Assembly: GCF_900157385.1 (NCBI RefSeq)
Contig: NZ_LT717699.1
Coordinates: 664,524-728,523, forward strand
Reading direction: 5' to 3'
DNA from: Mycobacterium terramassiliense
GTDB taxonomy: Bacteria; Actinomycetota; Actinomycetes; Mycobacteriales; Mycobacteriaceae
Length of the DNA stretch: 64,000 nucleotides
In this document: positions 28,087 to 38,738 of the stretch, one piece after another
How positions within the stretch are numbered: the first letter of the stretch is position 1
How the letters are laid out: every line of letters begins with the position of its first letter
Notes under the pieces: model-generated
The model's input: the letters and a program-made list of their open reading frames with translations, nothing else
Database searches by the model: none
What the model was told of the DNA's origin: nothing
Made by a program: the position numbers and the translations under genes

Positions 28087-28890
28087 ATGAGCCTTCCGAA
28101 ACCTCACACCGATACCACCGTCGTCATCACCGGCGCCTCCTCCGGCATCGGCGCCGAATTGGCTCGCGGCCTGGCCCGCCGGGGATTCCCGCTGCTGCTG
28201 GTCGCGCGGCGGCGGGAGCGCCTCGACGAGCTCGCCAACGAAGTGGGCCAGGAATACTCGGTGGCGGTGGAGGTGCTGCCGCTGGACCTCAGCGACGCCA
28301 AGAGCCGCGCCAAGTTGGCGGACCGGCTGCGCACCGAACCGATCGCCGGGCTATGCAACAGCGCCGGTTTCGGCACCAGCGGGGTCTTCCACGAGCTGCC
28401 CCTCGAACGCGAAAGCGAAGAGGTCACGCTCAACGCGCTGGCATTGATGGAACTCACCCACGCCGTCCTGCCCGGCATGGTCGAGCGCGGCGCGGGCGCG
28501 GTGATGAACATCGCCTCGATCGCCGGTTTCCAGCCGTTGCCCTACATGGCGGTGTATTCGGCCACCAAGGCGTTCGTGCAGACGTTCTCCGAGGCCATCC
28601 ACGAGGAGTTGCACGGGACCGGGGTGTCGGTCACGGTCCTGTGCCCGGGGCCGGTCCCCACGGAATGGGCAGAGATCGCCAACGCCGAACGGTTCAGCAT
28701 CCCGGTGGCACAGGTTTCGCCGCACGACGTGGCCGAGGCGGCCATCGGCGGGATGCTGGCCGGCAAGCGCAGCGTGGTTCCGGGCATCGTGCCCAAGGTC
28801 GTCAGCACCGGCGGGAGGTTCGTGCCGCGCACCCTGCTGCTGCCCGGGCTCCGGATCGGCAACCGCTTCCGCGGCGGGCCCAGCCGCTAG
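28087..28890 (+). CDS. SDR-family oxidoreductase, Rv1544-type ketoacyl reductase
   Basis: A 267-residue classical short-chain dehydrogenase: ITGASSGIGAELARG (cofactor), CNSAGFGTSG in place of NNAG, and the catalytic MAVYSATKAFVQTF. LCPGPVPTEWAEIA follows as the usual PG motif. Family members reduce keto or acyl substrates with NADPH. The length equals Rv1544. ATG 28087 follows the preceding gene closely, so the two reductases probably act in the same lipid pathway (for instance wax-ester or keto-lipid reduction); the substrate is inferred from annotation of homologs, not from the sequence. Confidence 0.9.
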   Translation: MSLPKPHTDTTVVITGASSGIGAELARGLARRGFPLLLVARRRERLDELANEVGQEYSVAVEVLPLDLSDAKSRAKLADRLRTEPIAGLCNSAGFGTSGVFHELPLERESEEVTLNALALMELTHAVLPGMVERGAGAVMNIASIAGFQPLPYMAVYSATKAFVQTFSEAIHEELHGTGVSVTVLCPGPVPTEWAEIANAERFSIPVAQVSPHDVAEAAIGGMLAGKRSVVPGIVPKVVSTGGRFVPRTLLLPGLRIGNRFRGGPSR

Positions 28891-29020
28891 CGCCGCCGCA
28901 TGGGTCCCAGTCGTCGGTCTCTCCGCCGGGGGATCGACGTTGTGGGCAACAAGAGCACCCTCCCGAGACGGGCGCCGTTGCGGCGGAAGTGACCGAGCGG
29001 CCGCGGTTTAGGCTCGAGCA

Positions 29021-29452
29021 ATGGCCGCCGTTGAGATGACCGCCGACATGCCGATGACCCCGCAGGACATGTGGGAACGCGTGTCCGACCTGTCCGATTT
29101 GGGCGATTGGCTGGTGATGCACGAGGGGTGGCGCAGCGAGCTGCCCGACGAGATCACCGAGGGCACCGAGGTCGTCGGCGTGGCGCGGTCCAAGGGCCTG
29201 CGCAACCGGGTGACGTGGACGGTGACGAAGTGGGACCCGCCGCACGAGGTGGCGATGAAGGGGTCCGGCAAGGGCGGGGCGAAATACGCCGTCACGCTGA
29301 CCGTGCGGGCCGCCGAAGACGGGTCCACCCTCGGCCTGCGCCTGGAGTTGGGCGGGCGTCCGTTGTTCGGCCCGGTGGGTTCGGCCGCGGCCCGAGCGGT
29401 CAAAGGGGACGTGGAGAAGTCGCTCAAGCAGTTTGTGGAGCTTTACGGCTAG
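29021..29452 (+). CDS. SRPBCC/START-like lipid-binding protein, Rv1546-type
   Basis: A 143-residue cytoplasmic protein with the helix-grip fold: [27 protein letters not shown], then [17 protein letters not shown] and a long C-terminal helix ([19 protein letters not shown]). The family binds hydrophobic ligands in a deep cavity; specific function is unknown. The length equals Rv1546. Its last 29 bases overlap the 3' end of the convergent mmpL gene. The Rv1545 counterpart is not seen in the 130 bases before it. Confidence 0.85.
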   Translation: MAAVEMTADMPMTPQDMWERVSDLSDLGDWLVMHEGWRSELPDEITEGTEVVGVARSKGLRNRVTWTVTKWDPPHEVAMKGSGKGGAKYAVTLTVRAAEDGSTLGLRLELGGRPLFGPVGSAAARAVKGDVEKSLKQFVELYG

Positions 29453-32336
29453 GGAGCACGGCCGGGTCGTCGTCCTCCCACAGCAGCAACTGCCGCACCG
29501 ACGCGCGCGACCCGTAGGGCTGCAGCATCTGGCTGGCCGGCCGCGGGCGCACCCGTTGCGGCCACCAGAACCAGCGCCCGAGAAGCGTTGCGACGGAAGG
29601 AGTCATGAACGACCGAACGATCAGCGTGTCGAACAGCAGCCCCAAGCCGATGGTGGTCCCGATCTGGCCAAGCACTTGGAAACCGCTGAACACGAACGCG
29701 CACATGGTGATCGCGAAGACCAGGCCGGCGGAGGTCACCACCGAGCCGGAGCCGGCCATCGAGCGGATGATGCCGGTCTTGAGGCCGGCATGGATCTCCT
29801 CTTTGAATCGCGAGATCAACAACAGGTTGTAGTCGGATCCCACCGCCAACAGCAGGATCACCGCCAGCGCCAGCACGACCCAATACAGTTTGATGCCGAA
29901 CATGTACTGCCACACCAGCACCGACAGCCCGAAGGACGCGCCTAGCGAAAGGGCCACCGTGCCCACGATGACCAGCGCCGCGACCAGGCTTCGCGTGATG
30001 ATCATCATGATGAGCAGGATGAGGCTGAGCGCTGCGAGCCCGACGATCAGCAGGTCGTACTTGGCGCCGTCCTGGATGTCCTTGTACGTCGCCGCGGTGC
30101 CGCCGACGTAGATCTGGGCGTCGGCCATCGGCGTGCCCTTGAGGGCCTCGTGCGCGGCGGTCACGATCGGGTCGATGTGCGAAATGCCTTGCGGCGTCGC
30201 GGGATCGCCGTCATGGGTGACGATCATGCGGGCCGCCTTGCCGTCGGGCGACAGGAACAGTTTCAGCCCGCGCTTGAAGTCCGGGTTGTTGAACACCTCG
30301 GGGGGCAGGTAGAAGCTGTCGTCGTTCTTCGCGGTGTCGAATGCCCGCCCCAGCGCCGTCGCATTGTCGATCGCGGCCTGCGTCTGGGCGTTGATGCCGG
30401 CCTGGGTGGCGTGGCTCGCCAGCGCCAGTTGGCGGTTGGTCTCCTGGCTGTCGATCTGGGGTGGGATCAGCGCGACGAGTTTCGGCTGCAGTGCGTCGAG
30501 CTTGTCCAGGGTGGCCGTGAGGTTTTCGAATTTTTCGGTGAGCTGATCGACGCCGTCGAGGGCGTCGAGGACGGACCGGATCGCCCAGCAGGCGGGGATG
30601 TCAAAGCAGTGTCTCTCCCAATAGAAATAGCTGCGGATCGGCCGGAAGAAGTCGTCGAAATTGGCGATCTTGTCCCGCAGGTCCCTGATCGTGTCGACCG
30701 TGTCGTGAAAGCTCTGCGTTTCGGCGTGGGTGGCCGAGGCGAGCTGCTGCTGCAGGGCGTACTGCTGCTTGAGGATGTTGATGGTCTTCGCCAATTCGCC
30801 GGCCTGCGTGAGCAGGTCGTCCGCCCGATCCCGTTGGTACGTCAGGTTTTCCTGCTGGGCGGCGCTCTGATTGCTGATCACAAAGGCGAGCGAGCTGTGG
30901 TCGAGCGGCGTTCCCAGCGGCCGGGTGATGGTCTGCACCTGCGCGACACCGCGCACATGGAACACCGCCTTGGCCACCCGGTCCAGGATCAGCATGTCGG
31001 CCGGGTTGCGCATGTCGTGATCCGTTTCGACCATGAGCAATTCGGGCTCCAGCCGGGCGCGCGAGAAGTGCTTCTCGGCCGCGGTGTAACCGATGTTGGC
31101 CGGGGCGCTGGCGGGCATGTAGGGGCGGGTGTCGTAGCTCGTCTTGTATCCGGGCAACGCGAGCAGCCCGATCAGGGCCAGGGCGCACGCCGCCGTGAGG
31201 ATGGGGGCGGGCCAGCGGACGATCGCGGTGCCGATGCGTCGCCAACCGCGCGTTCGCATCGCGCGTTTCGGGTCGAACACGCCCAGGGCGGAGCCCAGGG
31301 TGAGCACGGCCGGGCCCAGCGTGAGCGAGGCGAAAAGCGCCACCAGGATGCCGAGAGCGGCTGGGATGCCCAGGCTTTGGAAATACGGCAGCCGGGTGAA
31401 CGCCAGACAGAACACGGCGCCGGCCACGGTCAGGCCCGAGCCCAGGACGATGTGGGCCGTGCCGCGATACATCGTGTAGTAAGCGGTTTCCTTGTCCTCG
31501 CCGGCGCCGCGCGCTTCCTGGTAGCGGCCGACGAAAAAGATCGCATAGTCCGTTCCCGCGGCGATCACCAGCAACGTGAGCAGGTTCGTCGCGTACGTCG
31601 ACAAGCCGATGATCCCCGCGTTGCCCAGGAAGGCGACGATCCCCCGGGCGGCGGACATTTCGATGAGCACCGTGACGAGCACGAGCAGCATCGTGAAGAG
31701 GGAACGGTAGACGAACAGCAACATGACCGCGATCACCCCGACGGTGATGGCCGTGACCTTCGCGGTGCCCTTGCTGCCCACGTCGAACTGATCGGAGATG
31801 AGCGGCGCCGCGCCGGTCACATAGACCTTGAGCCCGGGCGGGGGTTGCATGTGCTCAACGATGTCGCGGACCGCACCGACGCCCTCGTTGGCCAGCGCCG
31901 AGCCCTGATTGCCCGCGAGGAACAACTGGACGTACGCCGCCTTGCCGTCGCTGCTCTGCGACCCCGCCGCGGTCAGGGTGTCACCCCAGAAATCCTGGAT
32001 GTGCTCGACGTGCTTGCGGTCCTGCTCGAGTTTGCGGATCATCTCGTCGTAAAACCGGTGGGCGTCCGCGCCGAGCGGCTTGTCGCCCTCCAGGACGATC
32101 ATGGCCGAACTGTCGGTGTCGAACTCGCGGAAGGCCTGCCCGATGCGCTTGATCGCCTTCAGCGACGGCGCGTCGGGGGAGTTCAGCGCCACGTTGTGGG
32201 TCTTTCCCACCTCCTCCAGCTGCGGCACCGCGATGTTCGTGATGGCGGCGAGCGCCACCCAGAACAGCAGGATCGGCACCGACAGCCGGCGGATGGTGTG
32301 CGGCAGGCGGGGCCGCGTCTGCTGATCGTTGCTCAT
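29424..32336 (-). CDS. MmpL-family RND transporter
   Basis: A 970-residue inner-membrane transporter. Two repeats each contain a membrane bundle and a large extracytoplasmic domain. The proton-relay Asp-Tyr pairs are visible in [17 protein letters not shown] (near residue 262) and [17 protein letters not shown] (near 834). The N-terminus ([27 protein letters not shown]) and length are typical of MmpL proteins paired with MmpS. The start overlaps the mmpS stop by four bases (ATGA). A TetR gene is upstream, so the cargo could be a lipid or a drug; siderophore export as in MmpS4/5-MmpL4/5 is one possibility. It is inserted between the Rv1546 and dnaE1 counterparts. Confidence 0.95.
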   Translation of the reverse strand: MSNDQQTRPRLPHTIRRLSVPILLFWVALAAITNIAVPQLEEVGKTHNVALNSPDAPSLKAIKRIGQAFREFDTDSSAMIVLEGDKPLGADAHRFYDEMIRKLEQDRKHVEHIQDFWGDTLTAAGSQSSDGKAAYVQLFLAGNQGSALANEGVGAVRDIVEHMQPPPGLKVYVTGAAPLISDQFDVGSKGTAKVTAITVGVIAVMLLFVYRSLFTMLLVLVTVLIEMSAARGIVAFLGNAGIIGLSTYATNLLTLLVIAAGTDYAIFFVGRYQEARGAGEDKETAYYTMYRGTAHIVLGSGLTVAGAVFCLAFTRLPYFQSLGIPAALGILVALFASLTLGPAVLTLGSALGVFDPKRAMRTRGWRRIGTAIVRWPAPILTAACALALIGLLALPGYKTSYDTRPYMPASAPANIGYTAAEKHFSRARLEPELLMVETDHDMRNPADMLILDRVAKAVFHVRGVAQVQTITRPLGTPLDHSSLAFVISNQSAAQQENLTYQRDRADDLLTQAGELAKTINILKQQYALQQQLASATHAETQSFHDTVDTIRDLRDKIANFDDFFRPIRSYFYWERHCFDIPACWAIRSVLDALDGVDQLTEKFENLTATLDKLDALQPKLVALIPPQIDSQETNRQLALASHATQAGINAQTQAAIDNATALGRAFDTAKNDDSFYLPPEVFNNPDFKRGLKLFLSPDGKAARMIVTHDGDPATPQGISHIDPIVTAAHEALKGTPMADAQIYVGGTAATYKDIQDGAKYDLLIVGLAALSLILLIMMIITRSLVAALVIVGTVALSLGASFGLSVLVWQYMFGIKLYWVVLALAVILLLAVGSDYNLLLISRFKEEIHAGLKTGIIRSMAGSGSVVTSAGLVFAITMCAFVFSGFQVLGQIGTTIGLGLLFDTLIVRSFMTPSVATLLGRWFWWPQRVRPRPASQMLQPYGSRASVRQLLLWEDDDPAVLPSRKAPQTA

Positions 32337-32779
32337 CCCGACTTATCCAGACAGAAGGTGTAGGCGTCGACTTCGTTCACGGTGCGTTCGTCCTTGACCT
32401 CGCCGTTGACGGTGATTCGGCACCCGAGGGTGCCGCCGGTGCCCTGCGCCACCACGTTGCCGACGACCGCGGGCTGCGTGGTGGTGATGGTGTACGACCA
32501 GGGCAGGGGCGCGTTTTTGACCTGCTGCGGCTGAGCGTTGACGTCCAGGTAGTTGATGGTCGCCACGGCGCCCGGCGCGCCGAAGACCTCGAGGACCACC
32601 TGCTTGGGGTTGAACGGCACGATTTCGTTGGACAGGCCGCTGTTGGCCGAGACGTTGGAATGGGAGCCGAAGATCCCGTGCAGGCGATAGATCGCGAATC
32701 CCGCGAGCGCGACGACGAGCACCGCGACCAACGGTATCCATCCTCGCTTGACGACGGATGCAATCGAAATCCCCTTCAC
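32333..32779 (-). CDS. MmpS-family accessory protein
   Basis: A 148-residue membrane-anchored protein: one N-terminal helix ([22 protein letters not shown]) and a periplasmic beta-sandwich with [34 protein letters not shown] and a C-terminal [28 protein letters not shown], all MmpS hallmarks. MmpS partners assist MmpL-dependent export. A GTG start has GAAAGG about eight bases upstream. It is translationally coupled to mmpL. A TetR-type operator lies 75 bases upstream of its start. Confidence 0.95.
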   Translation of the reverse strand: MKGISIASVVKRGWIPLVAVLVVALAGFAIYRLHGIFGSHSNVSANSGLSNEIVPFNPKQVVLEVFGAPGAVATINYLDVNAQPQQVKNAPLPWSYTITTTQPAVVGNVVAQGTGGTLGCRITVNGEVKDERTVNEVDAYTFCLDKSG

Positions 32780-32853
32780 CCGTTGGCCTTTCGATGCTCG
32801 GGCGACACCATCACGCTGCCAGGGTGAGCGTGATCGCTGGGTATGACCCTACG

Positions 32854-32867
32854 GTACTGACCAGTAC
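32854..32867 (-). promoter_or_regulatory. TetR-type operator ahead of mmpS-mmpL
   Basis: GTACTG-AC-CAGTAC is a perfect six-base inverted repeat with a two-base centre, a form often bound by mycobacterial TetR regulators. It lies between the end of the TetR gene (32907) and the start of mmpS (32779), where it would block transcription of the transporter genes. Confidence 0.6.
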
Positions 32868-32906
32868 TGCGCAAGAGACGGGACCGTACACTTTGGGGTT
32901 CATCTA

Positions 32907-33515
32907 TCAACTGGCCTGATACCCGCTGGAGCGGGCGAGTCCGGGCAGGATGAAGTCGTCTACCAGGGCTTGCACCGTGCGCCGGGTGGGTGGCCGGCCG
33001 GGGATGATCGAGCGGAAGATCAGGTAGCCGGGCAGCAGATCCCAGAGCTCGTCGCCGATAGCGGACTCGTCGATCTCGCCGCGGTCGGCGGCCTGCCGCA
33101 GTATGTGCTGGATCGCGGCCTTGCGCTGATCGAGGAATTGGTGCTGCAGCGCGTCGCGGAGGGCGGGGTGGCGCGACACCTCGACGAGCACCGCGCGGAT
33201 GGTGCCGGCGTTGAGCCGACCGTGTTGGCAGATAGTCTCGCCGATCTGGAGCAGGTCGCCGCGCAACGTGCCCGTCTCCGGCGGGACCGCGACCTGGCGG
33301 ACGCCCTCGCTGAAGGCGGCCAGCACCAGTTCGGCTTTCGAGGGCCAGCGCCGGTAGACGGTGGCCTTGCTGGCCCGGGCCTCGCTTGCCACGGCGTCCA
33401 CCGTCAACCCGTCGTAACCGTGCTGCTGCAGCAGCCGCAACGTCACCGCCAGCAACTCGGCCTCGCGCGACGACCACGGCGACGGCCCCGCGCACCGGTC
33501 GGCTGTCTGGGGCAT
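32907..33515 (-). CDS. TetR-family regulator of the mmpS-mmpL module
   Basis: A 202-residue TetR protein. The DNA-binding domain is at about residues 18-65 (TLRLLQQHGYDGLTVDAVASEARASKATVYRRWPSKAELVLAAF), followed by a TetR_C-type ligand domain (LLQIGETICQHGRLNAGTIRAVL, then DELWDLLPGYLIFRSIIPGRPPT). ATG 33515 (MPQTADRC) is chosen because upstream sequence would overlap the dnaE1 start region. It lies upstream of and co-directional with mmpS-mmpL, with an operator palindrome between, so it is most likely their local repressor. Confidence 0.92.
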   Translation of the reverse strand: MPQTADRCAGPSPWSSREAELLAVTLRLLQQHGYDGLTVDAVASEARASKATVYRRWPSKAELVLAAFSEGVRQVAVPPETGTLRGDLLQIGETICQHGRLNAGTIRAVLVEVSRHPALRDALQHQFLDQRKAAIQHILRQAADRGEIDESAIGDELWDLLPGYLIFRSIIPGRPPTRRTVQALVDDFILPGLARSSGYQAS

Positions 33516-33615
33516 AGCGCCCACCTTAGATCCGCGGCGCCCGGGCGCGTGAGTTAAAGACACACTCGCGACACGCCGGGGATGCGTCGGTGGTCGGTCA
33601 TAGACTGGCGTGCCT

Positions 33616-36600
33616 ATGAACCCCTCGTCCTTCGTGCACCTGCATAACCACACCGAGTACTCGATGCTCGATGGGGCCGCGAAGATCACGCCGATGCTCG
33701 ACGAGGTGCAGCGGCTGGGGATGCCCGCGGTCGGGATGACCGATCACGGCAACATGTTCGGGGCCAGCGAGTTCTACAACGCGGCCACCAAGGCGGGGAT
33801 CAAGCCGATCATCGGGGTGGAGGCCTACATCGCCCCGGGCTCGCGCTTCGACACCCGGCGCGTCACCTGGGGCGATCCCAGCCAGAAGGCCGACGACGTC
33901 TCCGGCAGCGGTTCCTATACGCACCTGACGATGGTGGCCGAGAACGCCACCGGCCTGCGCAACCTGTTCAAGCTGTCCTCGCTCGCGTCCTTCGAAGGCC
34001 AGCTGAGCAAGTGGTCGCGGATGGACGCCGAGCTCATCGCCGAACACGCCGAGGGCATCATCATCACCACTGGGTGCCCATCCGGGGAGGTGCAGACCCG
34101 GCTGCGCCTGGGTCACGACCGGGAGGCGCTGGAGTCGGCCGCCAAGTGGCGGGAGATCGTGGGGCCGGACAACTACTTCCTCGAGCTGATGGATCACGGG
34201 CTGAACATCGAACGGCGGGTCCGCGAGGGGCTGCTCGAGATCGGCCGCAAGCTCGGGATTCCGCCGCTGGCCACCAACGACTGCCACTACGTCACCCGCG
34301 ATGCCGCCCACAACCACGAGGCGCTGCTGTGCGTGCAGACCGGCAAGACGCTGTCGGACCCCAACCGGTTCAAGTTCGACGGCGACGGCTACTACCTGAA
34401 GTCGGCCGCCGAGATGCGCCAGATCTGGGACAGCGAGGTGCCCGGCGCCTGCGACTCGACGCTGCTGATCGCCGAGCGCGTCCAGCCCTACGACGAGGTG
34501 TGGGCGCCCCGCGACCGGATGCCGGTCTTCCCGGTGCCCGAGGGCCACGACCAGGCGTCGTGGCTGCGGCACGAGGTGGACGCCGGGCTGCGCCGCCGGT
34601 TTCCCGCCGGCGCGCCGGACGGTTACGCGGCGCGCGCGGAGTACGAGATCGACGTCATCTGCGGCAAGGGCTTCCCGTCGTACTTCCTGATCGTCGCCGA
34701 CCTGATCAATTACGCCCGCTCGGTGGGCATCCGGGTGGGCCCCGGCCGGGGATCGGCCGCCGGGTCGCTGGTCGCCTACGCGCTGGGCATCACCGACATC
34801 GATCCCATTCCGCACGGCCTGCTGTTCGAGCGGTTCCTGAACCCCGAGCGCACGTCGATGCCCGACATCGACATCGACTTCGACGACCGTCGCCGCGGCG
34901 AGATGGTGCGCTACGCCGCCGACAAGTGGGGCTCCGACCGGGTGGCCCAGGTCATCACCTTCGGCACCATCAAAACCAAAGCGGCGCTGAAGGATTCGGC
35001 GCGTATCCACTACGGCCAGCCCGGTTTCGCGATCGCCGACCGGATCACCAAGGCGTTGCCCCCGCCGATCATGGCCAAGGACATCCCGCTGTCGGGCATC
35101 ACCGACCCGAACCACGAGCGCTACAAGGAGGCCGCCGAGGTCCGCGGGTTGATCGAGACCGACCCGGACGTGCGCACCATCTACCAGACCGCGCGCGGCC
35201 TGGAGGGCCTGATCCGCAACGCGGGCGTCCACGCCTGCGCGGTGATCATGAGCAGCGAGCCGCTCACCGAGGCGATCCCGCTATGGAAGCGCCCGCAGGA
35301 CGGGGCCATCATCACCGGCTGGGACTACCCGTCGTGCGAGGCCATCGGCCTGCTGAAGATGGACTTCCTGGGGCTGCGCAACCTGACGATCATCGGCGAC
35401 GCGATCGAGAACATCAAGGCCAACAAGGGAATTGACCTCGACCTGGAGTCCCTGCCGCTGGACGACAAGGCTACTTACGAGCTGCTGGGCCGCGGCGACA
35501 CGCTGGGGGTGTTCCAGCTCGACGGCGGCCCCATGCGCGACCTGCTGCGCCGCATGCAGCCGACCGGGTTCGAGGACATCGTCGCGGTGCTCGCGCTGTA
35601 CCGGCCCGGCCCGATGGGCATGAACGCCCACAACGACTACGCCGACCGCAAGAACGGGCGTCAGGCGATCAAGCCGATCCACCCCGAGCTCGAGGAACCG
35701 CTGCGCGAGATCCTCGCCGAGACCTACGGGTTGATCGTCTACCAAGAGCAGATCATGCGCATCGCGCAGAAGGTGGCCAGCTACTCGTTGGCCCGAGCCG
35801 ACATCCTGCGCAAGGCGATGGGCAAGAAGAAACGGGAAGTGCTGGAAAAGGAGTTCGAGGGCTTCTCCGACGGCATGAAGGCCAACGGCTTTTCGGCCGG
35901 CGCCATCAAGGCGTTGTGGGACACCATCCTTCCGTTCGCCGACTACGCGTTCAACAAGTCGCACGCCGCGGGCTACGGCCTGGTGTCCTACTGGACCGCC
36001 TACCTCAAGGCCAACTACGCGGCCGAGTACATGGCCGGGCTGCTGACCTCGGTCGGCGACGACAAGGACAAGGCCGCCGTCTACCTCGCCGACTGCCGCA
36101 AGCTGGGCATCACGGTGCTGCCGCCGGACGTCAACGAGTCCGGACTGAACTTCGCCTCGGTCGGGGCCGACATCCGCTACGGGCTGGGCGCGGTGCGCAA
36201 CGTCGGCGCCAACGTGGTGAGCTCGTTGATCGGCACCCGCGGCGAGAAGGGCAAGTTCACCGACTTCTCGGACTACCTCAACAAGATCGACATCTCGGCC
36301 TGCAACAAGAAGGTCACCGAGTCGCTGATCAAGGCGGGCGCCTTCGACTCGCTCGGGCACGCCCGCAAGGGCCTGTTCCTGGTGCACACCGACGCCGTCG
36401 ACTCGGTGCTGGGCACCAAGAAGGCCGAGGCGATGGGGCAATTCGACCTCTTCGGCGGCTCCGGGGAGGCCGGCGACGCTGGAGACCCTGTGTTCACCAT
36501 CAAGGTGCCCGAGGACGAGTGGGAGGACAAGCACAAGCTGGCGCTGGAGCGAGAGATGCTGGGGCTGTACGTGTCCGGGCATCCGCTCAACCGGGTGGCG

Positions 36601-37158
36601 CACCTGCTGACCGCCCAGGTCGACACCGCGATCCCGGCGATCCTGGACGGCGACGTGCCCAACGACACGCAGGTGCGGGTGGGCGGCATCCTGGCCTCGG
36701 TCAACCGGCGGGTCAACAAGAACGGGATGCCCTGGGCGTCGGCGCAATTGGAGGACCTCACCGGTGGCATCGAGGTGATGTTCTTCCCGCACGCATACTC
36801 GACGTTCGGCGCCGACATCGTCGACGACGCGGTGGTGCTGATCAACGCCAAGGTGGCGATCCGCGACGACCGGATCGCGCTGATCGCCAACGACCTTGTG
36901 GTGCCGGACTTTTCGAGCGCCCAGGCGGACCGGCCCCTGGCGGTGAGCCTGCCGACGCGGCAGTGCACCTTCGACAAGGTCAGCGCGCTCAAGCAGGTGC
37001 TGGCGCGCCATCCCGGCACGTCGCAGGTGCACCTGCGCCTGATCAGCGGGGACCGCATCACCACCCTCGAGCTGGACGCCTCGCTGCGGGTGACGCCGTC
37101 GCCGGCGCTGATGGGCGACCTCAAGGAGCTGCTCGGCCCGGGCTGCCTGGGGGGCTAG
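33616..37158 (+). CDS. dnaE1: DNA polymerase III alpha subunit (replicative)
   Basis: A 1180-residue C-family replicative polymerase. An N-terminal PHP domain starts [15 protein letters not shown], which in mycobacteria supplies the proofreading 3'-5' exonuclease. The palm catalytic acids are in [13 protein letters not shown] (near residue 416). A beta-clamp motif QFDLF begins at residue 942 and an OB domain near 1015-1060 ([19 protein letters not shown]). The sequence is close to Rv1547 throughout. ATG 33616 is used; GTG 33610 is an alternative and neither has a clear ribosome binding site. A short palindrome and a hairpin follow the stop. Confidence 0.98.
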   Translation: MNPSSFVHLHNHTEYSMLDGAAKITPMLDEVQRLGMPAVGMTDHGNMFGASEFYNAATKAGIKPIIGVEAYIAPGSRFDTRRVTWGDPSQKADDVSGSGSYTHLTMVAENATGLRNLFKLSSLASFEGQLSKWSRMDAELIAEHAEGIIITTGCPSGEVQTRLRLGHDREALESAAKWREIVGPDNYFLELMDHGLNIERRVREGLLEIGRKLGIPPLATNDCHYVTRDAAHNHEALLCVQTGKTLSDPNRFKFDGDGYYLKSAAEMRQIWDSEVPGACDSTLLIAERVQPYDEVWAPRDRMPVFPVPEGHDQASWLRHEVDAGLRRRFPAGAPDGYAARAEYEIDVICGKGFPSYFLIVADLINYARSVGIRVGPGRGSAAGSLVAYALGITDIDPIPHGLLFERFLNPERTSMPDIDIDFDDRRRGEMVRYAADKWGSDRVAQVITFGTIKTKAALKDSARIHYGQPGFAIADRITKALPPPIMAKDIPLSGITDPNHERYKEAAEVRGLIETDPDVRTIYQTARGLEGLIRNAGVHACAVIMSSEPLTEAIPLWKRPQDGAIITGWDYPSCEAIGLLKMDFLGLRNLTIIGDAIENIKANKGIDLDLESLPLDDKATYELLGRGDTLGVFQLDGGPMRDLLRRMQPTGFEDIVAVLALYRPGPMGMNAHNDYADRKNGRQAIKPIHPELEEPLREILAETYGLIVYQEQIMRIAQKVASYSLARADILRKAMGKKKREVLEKEFEGFSDGMKANGFSAGAIKALWDTILPFADYAFNKSHAAGYGLVSYWTAYLKANYAAEYMAGLLTSVGDDKDKAAVYLADCRKLGITVLPPDVNESGLNFASVGADIRYGLGAVRNVGANVVSSLIGTRGEKGKFTDFSDYLNKIDISACNKKVTESLIKAGAFDSLGHARKGLFLVHTDAVDSVLGTKKAEAMGQFDLFGGSGEAGDAGDPVFTIKVPEDEWEDKHKLALEREMLGLYVSGHPLNRVAHLLTAQVDTAIPAILDGDVPNDTQVRVGGILASVNRRVNKNGMPWASAQLEDLTGGIEVMFFPHAYSTFGADIVDDAVVLINAKVAIRDDRIALIANDLVVPDFSSAQADRPLAVSLPTRQCTFDKVSALKQVLARHPGTSQVHLRLISGDRITTLELDASLRVTPSPALMGDLKELLGPGCLGG

Positions 37159-37180
37159 GGGCAGCTCAAGTCGCGGGGGT

Positions 37181-37230
37181 GCGCACATGTGCGCGGTTTC
37201 CGGCGTGTCGCACCGACACTTTCGTCGGTG
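37181..37230 (+). terminator. Palindrome and hairpin after dnaE1
   Basis: GCGCACATGTGCGC (37181-37194) is a perfect 14-base palindrome, and CACCGAC-ACTTTC-GTCGGTG (37211-37230) is a seven-pair hairpin followed by GTTCTTGT. Together they probably terminate dnaE1 transcription between the two convergent genes. Confidence 0.5.
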
Positions 37231-37313
37231 GTTCTTGTCAACACGAAAGCCCGGGTCCTCACGATTTGAACCGCAATCGCGTTAGCTTGGGTGGCGAGAT
37301 ATCAAGAATTCCC

Positions 37314-37838
37314 TCAGGCCAAGGGCAGGCCGAGCGCGGTTTCGATTTCCCGCCCGATTGCATTGATTCCCGCCGTAATTTCCGGCGCGATTGTCTGTAT
37401 TACTTGTAAGGGCACGCCGAGTCCGGTTTCCTGCACGAATGTATTGACCGCCTTCTCGAATCTCTGCAAAGGCGTGAGCGATGGCTGCTGCGGTGGGTTG
37501 TTGGTAGTCGTCCCGGTTCCCGTGCCGGTCGTGGCGGCGGCCTGCAACGGCGAGGCGTTGGCGGCCTCAGCGGCGGCGTACTGCTGGGCGCCGCCACGCA
37601 GGAGTTGCACAAACTCGTTGTGCACCGCTGCGACCTGGGCGCTGAGTGCCTGATACCGCTGGGCGTAGCTGCCGAAGGAGCTCGAGATCGCCGCCGACAC
37701 CTCGTCGGCGGCCGCTGGCAACACGCTTGCCGTCGGCGCGGCCGCCGCCGCATTGGCCGCGCTGATCGTCGACCCGATACGCGCCAAATCCGAAGCCGCG
37801 GCCGCCACGGTCTCGGGTGCTGCAATGACAAACGACAT
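37314..37838 (-). CDS. PE family protein
   Basis: A 174-residue protein. The N-terminal PE domain (about residues 1-98) is clear: [38 protein letters not shown], and the YxxxE-type type VII secretion motif YAAAE near residue 88. The remaining 75 residues are a Thr/Gln-rich linker and a short helix ending [13 protein letters not shown]; there is no PGRS. It is expected to be exported by an ESX system. There is no PPE partner beside it; M. tuberculosis has PPE21 at this position, so this is a different gene. Confidence 0.92.
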   Translation of the reverse strand: MSFVIAAPETVAAAASDLARIGSTISAANAAAAAPTASVLPAAADEVSAAISSSFGSYAQRYQALSAQVAAVHNEFVQLLRGGAQQYAAAEAANASPLQAAATTGTGTGTTTNNPPQQPSLTPLQRFEKAVNTFVQETGLGVPLQVIQTIAPEITAGINAIGREIETALGLPLA

Positions 37839-37939
37839 ATGACGTCTCCCTAGTACGCGATCATCCCTGGGACAAGATGATCAACACTTGACGACACCCG
37901 ATCCCAGCACCGCGGGCTCGGGGCAGCACGAGTAGTGGA

Positions 37940-38128
37940 CTACTCGACTGTGCCGGCCGCCCGCCGCGGGTGGGCCGCGCCGGCGGGGCGAACGCGATCT
38001 AAGACTTCAGGGGTGGCCGAGACGATGACGGCGAGGTCATCGCGATCGGCCACGTCGAGTTTGACGCAGGCGCTGTAGATGTGACCTTCCGCGGTGCGCA
38101 CCGAAACCGTGCCGCGGCGCGGATCGCG
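37940..38128 (-). pseudogene. Remnant of a LuxR-family regulator (C-terminal HTH tail)
   Basis: On the minus strand, the 62 codons ending at the stop at 37940 read VSVRTAEGHIYSACVKLDVADRDDLA, closely resembling the recognition end of the LuxR helix-turn-helix as found in the large mycobacterial LuxR regulators (consensus LSVRTVEGHIYRA). The rest of the HTH and the usual ATPase or sensor domains are missing upstream, where the VOC gene begins on the other strand. It is most likely a decayed fragment without function. Confidence 0.55.
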
Positions 38129-38182
38129 GGCGTAATCCCCAGCGATGCGATTCGATGTACAAACGACCGCGAAGGAGGCGCA

Positions 38183-38653
38183 ATGAGCCAGCCCATAGCC
38201 GTGCAGAACTTCTCCCATATCTGCCTCGGCGTATCCGACATCGAGGCGTCGCGCAAGTTCTACACCGCGGTGCTGGGCATGGACGTCGTGTTCGACGTCG
38301 AGCTGGCAGGCGCCGGATTGGACTCCGTGACCGGCGGGGCCGCGCAGCAGGGCCGCATGATCGGGGGGCTGATCGGCGGCGTCATGGTCGAGTTGCTGTC
38401 GCTGGGCGCGGTCCCGGAAACCCCGAGCGGGCCGCACCTGGGCTACACCAACATGTCGTTCCGCGTCGACGATCTCGACGCCACCTACGACACCGTTCGC
38501 CGGCACCACCCCGGCGTGCGGGCCGAGCCGCCGGTCGACATCGGCGGAGTCCGGATGTTCTTCATCCACGACCCCGACGGCACCCCCATCGAACTCCTGG
38601 AGTTGCCCGGCGGCGCGTCCAGCACCGTGCAGCTCTGGCGCCCCCAGGGCTGA
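38183..38653 (+). CDS. VOC/glyoxalase superfamily protein
   Basis: A 156-residue protein with two beta-alpha-beta-beta-beta halves: FSHICLGVSDIEASRKFYTAVLGMDVVF (first) and LGYTNMSFRVDDLDATYDTVRR (second), ending FIHDPDGTPIELLEL, the usual metal-side Glu motif. The His and Glu positions suggest a metal-dependent enzyme such as a lactoylglutathione lyase-like or dioxygenase-like protein; the substrate is unknown. The start is secured by GAAGGAGG about five bases upstream. It is followed 85 bases later by fadD11 on the same strand. Confidence 0.88.
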   Translation: MSQPIAVQNFSHICLGVSDIEASRKFYTAVLGMDVVFDVELAGAGLDSVTGGAAQQGRMIGGLIGGVMVELLSLGAVPETPSGPHLGYTNMSFRVDDLDATYDTVRRHHPGVRAEPPVDIGGVRMFFIHDPDGTPIELLELPGGASSTVQLWRPQG

Positions 38654-38738
38654 ACAAGCCGGGTGATGTGTTCCGCGCCACTGATTACGGACGTACGCTC
38701 ACGAAGGGCAATCTGACCCCGCGCCAAGGAGGACGCCA

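Noticed and set aside
29424..32336. Assignment of this transporter as mmpL6 (Rv1557)
   Set aside because: mmpL6 lies after frd in M. tuberculosis, is not paired with mmpS there and is truncated in many strains; this gene lies elsewhere and is full length with mmpS and tetR.
33598..37188. Long minus-strand frames opposite dnaE1
   Set aside because: dnaE1 is conserved end to end on the plus strand; the antisense products are low-complexity and unlike known proteins.
37314..37838. Assignment as PPE21 by position
   Set aside because: The N-terminus is a PE domain of about 98 residues, with no PPE domain of 180 residues; only the position is shared.
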